From Agrocybe praecox (Eukaryota; Basidiomycota; Agaricomycetes; Agaricales; Agrocybaceae): a stretch of DNA of 64,000 bases. Positions 1-10,962 of the stretch are shown here, in pieces (the stretch's first letter is position 1; every line of letters starts with the position of its first letter). The notes below the pieces were generated by a model, which was not told the origin of the DNA, did not search any database, and worked only from the letters and a program-made list of their open reading frames with translations. The position numbers were made by a program, and so were the translations under genes. Where the stretch lies: the NCBI GenBank assembly GCA_964017145.1, contig OZ024845.1, positions 2,666,001 through 2,730,000 on the forward strand, read 5' to 3'.

Positions 1-1329
1 CCCCCGTCCCGTCCCAGGTTCATCACCCTCTTCTCCTTCGAAACGACATTCATCCACCCCTCTCATGCCCGTCGATCGATAGTGCTGTATTGCACCCTCC
101 TGCTCTCTCCGCCAACATGCGACCCCTCTCCCACCTAAATCGCGCAATTCTCGCTCTCTCTCTATATCCCCTTGATTCGACTTTCGTATCACACGAGAAG
201 TATCGATGGAAAATACCTGGCTGTTATGAAATTCTGTTGCTCTCAAATCCACCTCGCCCTAATCCCTCGACCATCAATTCTCAGAAATGTGCCAAACTCG
301 CGCTTACTTATGGGTTTTCTCAGATGCATATTTCCCCTCCTGTTCTGTCACCGCGTCCGCGTCCGCGTTATCCCAAATACCTGAAGTCTAGACTCGCATA
401 CTCTTCTCCCTGTACATGACCTACCCACTGATCCATCCGCCCTTCTCCTTCTGTCATGTTCGGCGTGCCCGTCGAATCTTTGATTGTTCTTTAACTGATC
501 GATTTGTCCGCACGCATAAATTCCCGCCCTGCCATCGGTGAAGCACCTCGTTCTCATTGGGGAAAATGACTGTATATACATCTTGTCTCAGCTACTGCAG
601 TCCAAAAACGAAGACAAAACCTCACCTTTCCTTTCTCTTTCAAGTTGGTCTGCGTCTGCTACTCCGTCCGCGTCGAGCCCCATCGATTATCAATCGCCCT
701 TGTGTGCTGCCCTCATTGCCCGGGGTCACATCACAACTCTTTTCGAAAATTTAAAGTCGTTAGGTAGTGCAAATCAAATTAATTCCCGTATCGAACAATC
801 TCTTGCGACTTATCATTCTTGCGCTTCTACGTAGATTAGGTTTCTTCCTGATTATAAATATGAAGTATTTTCAAAAATATAAACACAAATTCTATTTTTC
901 GATGCGCCTAGCTTTTCTAGCTACTTTGAAAATTAATTGTTCCCTCTCACCACCGCATCTATCAAAAATATTGTTCAGGAAATTGGATCAGCACATAAGT
1001 GATATGACACCGTCCATATTCACTCGATTTGAGCAAAATCTCTTGGTTGCCAAACTATGGATACGTTGGACGTCGAGGACAGGATATATGATTCTGTCGT
1101 GACTCGTCGTTGGACGTGGGTGGTCCGACAAATTCTGCAGTCGTTAAATACCGCGTGAAGGTTGAGGCTGAGCGCCGCTAATCCTTGGTCAACTCTGTAG
1201 GAAGACAAGTCGGCTACTCTGCCTATCTCATCTTGCCCATCGCTAGCAGGCGCCCTGCCAGATCTCTATCGTTTCGCTCTCGAAATTGGCGGACATTCTA
1301 AAAAGGGTTTGGAGACGAACTTCGGTTTG
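1..1329. other. Intergenic, no gene recognised
   Basis: Low-complexity pyrimidine-rich DNA. Short open frames exist on both strands but none shows a known domain, a splice-consistent extension or coding-like composition. I see no RNA gene or repeat array. Confidence 0.5.
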
Positions 1330-1852
1330 AGGAGTTAATCTGCGGATGTCAAAATGAAATAGTCAGCACGAGAGGAATCTTCAAGACATGATAAATGACA
1401 TACCTTACAGATTCATTCATTCGCGAACTACATTCCTTCCTAATCCAACTCGATCTCGATATGACATGGCCAACCAGCTCAGTCTAAACCGAACGCCTCT
1501 GCCGAATCGTTTCCTAGCCAGTCCAAGAACACCTCTTATCTCTACTCCCTTTGAGAGAAATCGGAAGTTGTGTGTAGCCAGCAGTCTGTTTATCGAGACC
1601 ATGCACTGCCGGACCAACACCCAAACCCCCTCCAAAAACCCACTTCTCTTCTCCACCCATTTTCTTCCAACTCTCGATGACGTTCAATCTGAGTGTAGCC
1701 AATCGATTGCTGGACGCGAAACGACGGCAAAATCGAGCCTCATATTTGACGATCGTCCCACCACAGGTTGTCCAATGCACACCAGATCAACTCGGCACGA
1801 TATTCTTGAAGTGCATGGCAGGGAACTGGGTCAACGTGTTGATAGAACGTGA
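1330..1852 (+). repeat. Dispersed direct repeat, copy A
   Basis: This stretch aligns by eye with 9035-9480 in the same orientation. Shared landmarks include a block starting ATGGCCA(A/G)CCAGCTCAG near 1465 and 9139, GTGTAGCCAGCA near 1572 and 9239, ATGCACTGCCG near 1601 and 9269, and GATATTCTTGAAGT near 1799 and 9428. The copies differ by many substitutions and small indels, so the duplication is old. The opposite strand carries short conserved open stretches in both copies, but I recognise no protein. The two copies bracket the GTPase gene. Confidence 0.75.
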
Positions 1853-1949
1853 ACCGCCTCTAGGGTTTGCGGTACCTTTGCGATTGAAGCCCTCGCTGCC
1901 TCACCCGACACACATCAGAATCCCTCGAATGAACTCGATCCACAGGCTG

Positions 1950-2600
1950 ATACGATGGTAAGTGCTTACGGACTGTGGAGAACGCCAAGGGGGCACTTAC
2001 ATGCATCTTTAACAGACCCAAACGACTCCTTTGATTGATTGGATGACGATGGTGAGTGTTTGTTAATCCTGTAGGGGTTGAAAACGATACTTACCTGTTT
2101 ATCCGTGTGTGGGCTCTGCACCCTTGCGGCCAAATTCCTCTCTCCTCATCCTCGTGCACCCGGCGACGCCAGAATCACCTCCACGAGCTCAGGTTACGTT
2201 TATCGAGACACGATGGTAGTCATAACGGTGCCTATGCATTGGTAAGTGTACTGAAATTCGGCCAAACTTGATAATGGCACTTACCTGTTTATCCACGTCT
2301 AGATTTTCCAATTGATATCGTCGCCGGTTTATAGCGCTGCACACAATGACGATAGAACCCTTGTTCGATGTTGGTTTACGCGCTGAGATGGGTCTAAACA
2401 CGATGGTAAGCGGTTTGAAGTGTCGAGAGGTTGAAGGCAAGAGACTTACATACCCCTAGGCAGGTGGCGCTCTTTTCAACGACTACGAACTTGATCGACG
2501 CGTCTAGAATCAGATGACTGCTGTGGATCAAGGGTGCCAGTGAGTGTTCACAGTTGTGCACGACTCGAAAACAATGCTTACATGATTTGTAGGCTTTTCC
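1950..2600 (+). pseudogene. Decayed intron-rich gene remnant (unidentified)
   Basis: A run of about five candidate spliceosomal introns lies on the plus strand within 650 bp. Donors of the type GTRAGY fall at about 1958, 2052, 2241, 2406 and 2538. All but the second are closed by an AG 50-65 bp later, and each has a CTTAC-like branch element 15-25 bp before the 3' end. Introns 2 and 3 share the string ACTTACCTGTTTATCC, so the intron-exon modules themselves look duplicated. The second intron appears to have lost its AG. The short exons between them give no recognisable protein and the frame cannot be kept open, so I call it a remnant. It could also be a chance cluster. Confidence 0.35.
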
Positions 2601-5200
2601 GTTTGACCCCCACCATTTTGACGAACGAACATGGATCCCAAGAGGTGATTCTGAACGGCGGAGCGAACACGGTGTAGGCAACGACACGGTGGGAATGAGA
2701 TGCACGAAGATGAGGGACAGAGGAGGGAAGGTTGAAGGATGCACGGGTTGCTCTTGGACATGGCTCTGTCAGGGTGGAATTGAGGGGAAAAGGAACTCCA
2801 ACTAAGACGACGCCACCAATTGCGAAGATCCCATCCCAGTTATTTTTGGCTCACACACCTTTATCATCGTCTCCGTCTTCTCATGTCTTTCTTTGCTGCC
2901 GTAAACGAGGGCTCCGTCGACATCGCCTGCTAGTCCTGTGCCCGCGCCAAGGGTTGGGGCCAGTAAAGCCCAGAACTGGCATTTCTCTGCTGTGAATAAA
3001 TCCCTGACTCCCTCTGCTTCTCCCACACCACCACCATCCGCAACGCTGCCACCGTCGGAAGATCTCGACTCAGTCTATCTTGAAGCACGTTACGGGCGAA
3101 ATCTCCCCCTTCAAGCAGCGGCACTTGCGAAAAAGGTTCTACGATCTCGAGTAGCCGGTGTACCACTCCTCGTGCATCGAAAGGAAAGAACAGCTGCTTA
3201 TTGGGCCCAGCACGAGAGGTGTCAACTTGGAGCTCGCCGCTGACGATGTGTACCTCCTACCGACTGAGATGTTGGCGATATGGACTGCTCATCAGACAGC
3301 GCTTGCTACAAGGCCTGATGTCAAGAGTATATGCTCTTGGTGCGTAACTCTTTTTTATTTTCATTTTCTTCGCTTACAGTTACCTGATACTTTGATAGAT
3401 CCTCTGAAAATGAAATTAAAATTTACCATTTCCACCTAGACGGCCTCGATATTCAGTGACATTTGGGCGTGACTTCAAATCTCAGTTTGTCATAACTCAT
3501 ACCAAGGCATCTCGAGCTGGCTCCAAAGTAAACGTATGACGAAGGACGATCACCAAAACTTCCCAGCGCTTCAACCTGCTCCTACCATCACAGACCGGTG
3601 ATGCTACGAAAGTCAGTTGGATGAGGTCTCAGGCCCAGCTCTCAGAGTACTGAGACATCCATTTGGAATTTTAATTTGTTTGTGCATATATCCCTGTCAA
3701 ATCTCGCCTTTTTCTGATTGATTTTTGTTAGATTTTATTTTACTGTGCCACTAGAAATATAAATATTCGCAAAAACGAACGTTGTTACCACTGCGTGAAC
3801 TGTTGAAGAATCCTGGACCCCCTTGGGCCTCAATACACGCCTAGGTCCGACTTTCAACTCAGCTAACGCGGCGACGAGTGTCGTGCATTTTGGCACGGAA
3901 ATCTTCACTGCTCACCTCTGCCGCTCCGTACTGGACAGAAACCCAATATTCCCTGCAGATGTGGTCGCTCTAAGATCAGTTTATGTTCTAGATGAATAGC
4001 AAACTAATTCGTTTGCTATCATGAACCAGGTGGGCATATCGCGACTCTTTGACGTTCCTTTCGAAGATGAACAATGTTGATCTGGATTTTCTGCATGCCG
4101 GCTCGTTCGAAACTAAAGCAGGCTTACACGGAGTCCAATCTCTGCTTGGTGCTCCAGTCCTGTCATCCATCGTGAGTTCTCCTTGAAGTTGATTGTCAAT
4201 GCCGACGCTGTGAGCAGGACTCGAGGAGCGGACCCTAATCATTATTGGTTTTCAGCTATAACTTCCCTTGAAGACATCGAACACGTATGTCTCTGCGTAT
4301 TGTCTCCTGTTCAGGTAGCATGTCGGTAAGGATTCGGAGCACAATTGTGGATCGAGGATGAAGAGGAGGGTGGGATGCGGAATTGCCGAGGGTACGGTGC
4401 GTAGTTTGAGATCATTGGAACGTGTGTTATGAACTTACGATAGAGTCATTCCTAGCGAGGTGGTCAGATGTTCTTCGTCCGTGCTTCAAAATATTGCTGG
4501 CATCGCAGCATACAGGTTATCAAGGATACGATATCCATCATGTCTTCTCAAGTTAAAGTCTGCAGCTAACAATGAGACTCGCAGCGTTCGAAATACGGTA
4601 CGACCCGACGACAAATTTTAGTTCGAAACATCGTTCTTTGTTTGCGCTTCAAGTCCTCGAATGCAGACGGCTTCCTTTTCTGTCACGTATGGGACGCTCA
4701 GATCGTGCCTTAGTGAAGGACGGTAGATCTTGTTGGAGGTGGGCGAGACATAACCCGAAAAATAGACATCGGGCCGACCCCCACTATGACGACCACGAGC
4801 CTCAGTTATGTATTGAGTTGATCGAATCACATTCATCAAAAAAATCGAAATATCGGAGACTAGTGCTACAAAGACATTCTAAATCATTAGCTGACGACGT
4901 GGTACGCGAAAACGGTGAAGAGTCAAGTAGTCAGGAAGTTGTTTTTTGGGAATCCGATGCAAGAAGGTATGTTGTTCTCGATCGATGCAAAATCCATGTA
5001 TCACGCACATACTTACATAGCTCTCAGTAGGCTCGAGTCGTATCGCTAAATTTATTCTGATCTTCTGGCTCTTCGGCGTGCACTTTACATGTCTATGAAT
5101 AAGTATTCAGAGGCGTGTATGCAACGTGCCCAATGATTCGTTCTATGTCTGTTCTGGCTCTCGTAGCACACACATCCCACTTCTCTTGCCATCTTCCACA
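2601..5200. other. Repeat-bearing intergenic region
   Basis: No confident gene. About 2885-2990 is one arm of a dispersed repeat whose inverted partner lies at 40365-40470 (GCTGCCG(G/T)AAACGAGGGCTCC and CCAAGGGTTG..CCAGTAAAGCC on opposite strands). About 4060-4190 resembles parts of repeats at 30480 and 37630. An open frame at 4572-5030 and two overlapping frames at 2938-3439 look mildly coding-like but match nothing I know. Confidence 0.45.
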
Positions 5201-7861
5201 ATGGCTAACGTCAATAGTGGCAACGCAGAAAAACCCGTCGAAGGGCCTTCAGTATCGGAAATTGTCATAACGGAGACCAAATCGAAACTGAAGAAAGTGG
5301 AGATTCTTCTCAACAACACAGGAAAGAAGGAGAAGACTCTGAAAAAGGATCATACCTTTCGACTCCCTCTTGACTCCCCACGGTCAGTATTTTCTCAAAT
5401 TTTCAAAATGGCTCCGAAAATGCTCAACCTATTCGGTACTCATAGATCGATATCTCACTTCACCGCATATAAGCATTACAACACCAATATTTTTTCTCGG
5501 GCACAAATCAATGAAACACGTGTCAACGTGATTGAACACTGGACAGAGGGCGAGGGCGACATTGACTCTGATAATACAAGTAGTGGGTTTTCTCTTCTTT
5601 CCTCATTACCCTGCATTCCTTGACCGAGGTACTCTTCAATCTTTAGTTGTGACTAGAAAATACGGCTCTACCACAGTCAATATTAAAGTGCGAACAGTTC
5701 TTCTGATTACTTCGGACCCATTTACTCACCTTTTTGACATCAGTTCGCACCCGGAGTGCTGTTGCCGACGACTGCAGGCTATCCTCGGTATGTCATAGCA
5801 TATGCCATCTTCTATGTCTAATCCTTCGATTTGTATTTATCTTCCGCTGTTTAGATTTCGTATTCTCGTCATTGGTAACGTTCGTCTTCCTTCGTTTCTT
5901 CAATTTTGGTCCTTTGTCTGACTTACGAATAATAGACCGGTGTTGGGAAATCCTCCTTGATAAATGTGGTGTTTGGTCTGTCCGATACGGAGTCTGCACC
6001 TGCGGTAAGTGCTTGCTATTGGGAGACACTGCGTTGATGGCTCATATAATAGTACTTGAAGATGGTGTCAGACCTTCACGTCGGGCAGGCGGATATAGAG
6101 CGTGAAATTACGCCAGACGATAATAGAGGCCTTATTCTTCATGATAGTCGAGGCTTCGAGGCTGGAGAGGGAGGAAACCTTGACACTGTTGTGGATTTTA
6201 TCAAGGCCAGGAACAAGATGGAAAGCACCCAAGACAAGGTACATGCAGTCTGGTACTATATACTTCGAGTACTTCCAACCTTCTGCATCTTATCTAACCA
6301 ATTTACGACAGGCTTTGTCTTCGGATACCCGTAGCTGGAGAGTCATTGGCCGATGCGGGTATTGAAAAGCTTCTCGAAATGAAGAAACAGGAAGAATTCG
6401 GAGATGGTGAGCAAATTCGACTTTCTTCATTCTACATTGATTTTAGAACCTCGATGTTTTGAAATTATAGTACCCATCATTGTTGTGTACACTCAATATG
6501 ACGAGCTTGTTGGTCAGGTAGAATATGAGCTTAGGAATCAAATACCCAAGGTTGACAAGGTCAAAATGGATGCAGCGATAGAGAAATGGTTCAGCGAACG
6601 CTGTCTCACGCCGTTCCGAAAGGAGACAGACCTCGAATTCCCTTATGCCCGCGTTTCCAGTAAGATTGAACCCCCGGTTTCTATTGCTCTATCGTGACCG
6701 TAATTATTTTTTATTATAGCTAAAACAGATTATAAAGATACTATCGAACAGCTGGTCGAACTGACCCTCAAGAACATCAGTAAGGAGTCATCTAACGAAT
6801 CTCGGCGTGCTCTAGTAATAGCTCAGCGAGTTATCCCTTGGCACAAGATCCAGACTTCGATTGAGTAGGTCTTTATATCAACTCTTGTGTGATATAACCA
6901 TCTCATTTGATTTGAAGGGTTGGTAGAGAAAGTGAGATATTTCAATATTTGCTATCATTCTTGAAGGGATACTAACCTTTCTTCAGAGTATTGGAAAAGC
7001 ATGTTCATGGGCACAGTGTTCCGCGGGCATAGCTTGCAGGATTGCCTCGGTGTTATTCACACCGATATAATGACTGTGTGGAATATGAATGACAAGCATT
7101 ACGTACGCAACTTTTTCTCTTCTTCTTCAGCAACTAATATTCCATGAAGCACCTTCGAAGCCGTCAGTTCCAGATACTATTGTACGCTATGGTGCAAGAT
7201 ATCGTCGTCCAAGCGGCACCCTCGGATTTGCCCACTGACACTTTGTACGTCAAGCTTTCGAAATGTCAAACTTACTGATTTATCAATTTCTTCTCCAAGA
7301 ACAAGCAATCTTCGCATGGCAGGCTCGGTGGGGGGCATCATTTCAATTATTGCAAGCGGAACCCCTGCTGCTCCGATTGTAGTATCAGTGGTGGCTACAA
7401 TAGCGCTCTTGAAATGGGCACATACATTATACACTGATTCGTAGGTCTTTCCTTATGAAATATCTTTCTTGCATTTTTCATTCTTCAATAGGCACGATGT
7501 CTTGAAGCAGCTCATGGCATACGTAATAGATTTGATTCTGATCATGCAGAATCTTTTCTTGATCGTCCAAGCCCAGAGTACCCCAACATCCATCGAGATC
7601 TGGATGGTCAAGTTTGCCATAAGGACTTACACCGGGTCCTATATCAAGGCACAGGTCCATACACGAATCAAAAACTTTGTCGACAATGGTGGATTGGCCG
7701 GCCATGGTAGGGGTAATGCAGTAGATGAGATAGAGAAGTTGGTCAATGAATTCCGTAAAAATATGGCCGAAGAAATGAAGGCGAAGATAGCAGAGGGGGA
7801 TCCACGCAACGAAACGGACCTACAGGATTGGGGTGTAAAAATGCAGCAGACGGCTGCTTAA
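5201..7861 (+). CDS. P-loop GTPase (G domain protein, MMR_HSR1-like)
   Basis: Predicted GTP-binding protein of unknown cellular role, of a type common in Agaricomycetes. The G1 motif (ILVIGNTGVGKSSLI) is assembled over a splice junction at 5879/5936. A G3-like DSRG follows near 6145, and a G4-like TQYD, in place of the classical NKxD, near 6496. The distal part has a hydrophobic stretch (about 7325-7420, rich in I/V/A/G) that could be one or two membrane segments, then a charged helical tail ending ...MQQTAA. The gene is intron-rich. Early exons read 5201-5382, 5446-5579, 5647-5696, 5744-5787, a 25-nt micro-exon 5855-5879, and 5936-6004, all in phase. The start chosen is the ATG in a CACAATGG context; an in-frame upstream ATG at 5126 is possible. 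No break was seen. The exact 3' exon borders are not resolved. Confidence 0.75.
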
Positions 7862-9034
7862 TCTTCTCATTTCTGTGTCTCGACTCGGACATGTTCGCGA
7901 ATCTCTACCATTACACAATTATGCGCAATATCTCTTTTTTGTTTATGAAATGCAAAATAAAATATTATCACAAAGTCATAAGCATCCTCTCCCAGCTGAA
8001 GGACTTGAAGTTAAATGTCGCAGCCCCTTATTTAAATAATCTCTGTATAGAAAGTCCAACTAACTGGTTCAAGTATGCTTTGTATACACCATGAATGCAT
8101 GACGAGCAGAAATTGAATATGTGAATCCAAATGGAAATCTTAGTACCATGCGGGAAGAAGAGGGTGACGGAGAAAGAGAACAAAGGTAAGCTTGTGGCAC
8201 GGCATGAACAGCGAGAGCGCAAATGGTTCATTGTCGGAAAATATATCCTTTTAGTCATCACTCAGGCGCTACACATGCATTTTGATAAAATATTAAAAAC
8301 CACCGTTCATTTTCGAGTCCAACACGTCCGAGCTCCTTCTATGTCTCGTCCACTCCTCAAATACGATCTTCGCTTGCTGCAAAGTCCAAGAATTACGAGC
8401 CGACAGATTGGAATTGGGGGCCAAGTGACATTGAACTGTTTATACATGGAGGCCGACCGACGCGTAAAATAATAGTTTTCGTGAATGTTCGCGGTGCATC
8501 ATTCTCGTTCGCTTGTTCGCCGTGACAGTATGTTGACCGACATGATAAGACTTTGCGCGTTCACAAACGGGTGACAGTATGCAACGGCAATCACTGCTGA
8601 TGAGGGTTAACATTGAACGTCGAGGCTTGAGGGGAGGAGAGGTGGACGACTGAAGGGAGGAGTCAGATCAGAGAGGGTCGGGGGGGGGGGGATTCGGCAC
8701 ATATTAAGGAAGGAGATTGGACTTTTAAGAGGAGAGAGGGAGAGGGGAGAATAGGAATGGGCGGAAAGTAGATTCAGTCCTCGGCAAGCAGATCTGGTGT
8801 CCAACTTGATTTCAAGTGTCAGTTTTCGGATAGCGCAACGACCAGCGCCTAACAATGGATATACACGGAGTTTGGTCTTGGCTCTGGACAGCGATCATAA
8901 CTGGTTTCGACAGATGCGCAAGGAACGGTAGTGAGGGTTCCGAGGAAAGTAGGGAAATGGCGATTATTTCGTGTGTGATTGACTGAGATTTTTTTTGTTG
9001 GATATAATGAGCCCTTTGGTATGATAAGAAGTGG
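7862..9034. other. Intergenic, no gene recognised
   Basis: Holds a poly-G tract near 8680-8692 and an unconvincing 113-codon frame at 8131-8472. No RNA gene or conserved domain was seen. Confidence 0.45.
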
Positions 9035-9480
9035 ATCTATGCATAGTCAAAATGAAACAGTTAGTAGGAGAAATCCTCGAAACACGATAATAAATCCTTA
9101 CGGGTTCATTCGTTTGTGGGATATACTACTTGTGAACATGGCCAGCCAGCTCAGTCTAAACCGAACACCGTTTCCGAAGAATCCGAGTTTCTTGGTTAAC
9201 GCGTGGACGCCTCCCATTTGAAAAAAGCCGGGATTTGGGTGTAGCCAGCACAGTCTGTTTGTCGAGATTATGCACTGCCGAACCAACACCCCAAACCCAC
9301 TTCTCTTCTCTACCCATTTTTAATGTCATTCTGAGCGTAGCCAAGGTACGATTGCTGGACGTGAAACGACGCTGAGATCGACCATTCCACCACAGGCTGT
9401 CGAATGCACACTAGCTCAGCTCGGCGTGATATTCTTGAAGTATTGTGGGATGGCGTGTTCGCCGAGGGGTCGGGACGTGT
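9035..9480 (+). repeat. Dispersed direct repeat, copy B
   Basis: Partner of 1330-1852 in the same orientation, about 7.7 kb apart, with the same ordered landmarks and several internal deletions. It shows no target-site duplication, terminal repeat or protein that would name it as a known mobile element. Confidence 0.75.
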
Positions 9481-10962
9481 TGAATAGTGGATGGAGCGAA
9501 GTTTGGGGCGTGGATGTGTGATGAATGGCGTTGAGTTGATACGACGCCAAGCGAATATTCAAACTGACATAAGTTGAGCAGGTGATATTTGAACGTAGCA
9601 TGCCCAAGTCTGCCGTCTCCAGACTCCGATTAATGATTATCGAATATCGAGGAGCCTGAAGTTCGACTAATTTGTAAATTTCCTACCCAATCTTTTGAGA
9701 AAATAGACACTCACGTTAATCATAGTAACCTTCAGCGTCCTCCTTTTCGTACCCACTACCAAAGGGAACCACCATCTTAACTACACCTGCTGTTGGATAA
9801 TAGCCAGAGAGGGATGAATGGCCAATTGCAGATGGTGATGTTGGTTTCAATGATGTTTTAGAAATGTCAGGCAACGTTGATGACAATGAGTGCTAGCGAA
9901 TGACGGAATGGGATGCAAATCTCTGCTCGATGCGACGTAACACCAAACAATGCGGTCTGCGGGCTCTATATGCGCGCCGAAGTCGACAATATAGGACGAT
10001 GAACTTTTGGCCAGAGTCATAGTTCGTGTGCCATTATTTCATCTCTGCCGCGCTGCTCTAATTTTACACTCCGACAAGACGCGACCAGGTCTAAAACTGT
10101 TCTATTTCTTCCACTGCTCACAATCGTATCGACATAGTATTGGTGCAGATAGTAAGGCTGGCCAGTTGAAGGTGAACATTAATCCATCAAAAATATTGAT
10201 TGGATTTGACGACAGGATGAGTAGGCATAATCCAAATCATTGAAATGATACATGTGTTGCGTCGCTTCTGCCAGAGTCCTGACGAAATATGTGATTTTTT
10301 AGAATCCAAACGGTTTTTTCAGGGAGTGAGGTGGTGTATCTGTTTGAATACACATTCGTGGTGGTGAAGGAGGAAATGACAAAAAGAACAACTATGGATG
10401 CCGTGAGCACAAGGGTGACCGCTGCACCAGCCCAGTCCGTCAAGTGAGTCAACCCATAAGCTGATTTGTCTCCACAAACCAAACCAAGAAGAGCCAGGTC
10501 TAGGTAGGTACATACATACAAAAAAAAAGGCTGGGTCGATCTCAACAGGAAAGGGTCATTTAACAAAAACGAAAAATGAAATGACGTCACGGGTCAACGT
10601 TTCAACGTTCAACGAGCGCTAGCATTCAAGTACTCAAGCTCAAGCGCTCACAAGTTCTGACTTAGGATAGCACCAGCCGAACTCCATAGGTACTGTATTT
10701 AACGCGAACATTTAGCGCTTAACATTTATCTCTCAGGCTATTTCACAGCGAAGCCACTGGTTTGTGCTAGGACGACGTTGCTTGAGGTATATTGCCAACC
10801 TGCCACTTTAATTGTTATAATCCAAATTGATTTAGGTTTGGAGGGGATTACACAGTCATATTTTCTCCTTCGGCGAAACATAATCTTGTCTGGGGGTATA
10901 TAAAAGTATCTATTAAACAAGCGCAGAATCTCCAACAGCAGCGAACAATATCCAACCAAAGT
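9481..10962. other. Intergenic, no gene recognised
   Basis: About 1.5 kb downstream of the GH79 gene's stop codon. A 117-codon minus-strand frame at 10237-10590 contains a hydrophobic stretch but no recognisable family or supporting splice context. Confidence 0.4.

Noticed and set aside
2938..3439. Two overlapping frames as one frameshifted gene
   Set aside because: Composition is mildly coding-like (Pro/Ser-rich, then DDVYLLPTEM), but I cannot link it to any family, and its 5' end falls within a dispersed repeat.
4572..5030. 152-codon plus-strand frame as a gene
   Set aside because: No recognisable domain, no convincing splice extension, and overlapping frames on the other strand are equally long.
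8680..8692. Poly-G tract as a regulatory element
   Set aside because: A lone homopolymer in intergenic DNA without a nearby gene start.
10237..10590. 117-codon minus-strand frame as a small membrane protein
   Set aside because: One hydrophobic stretch only, with poly-T-coded Phe runs; no start context or homology that I recognise.
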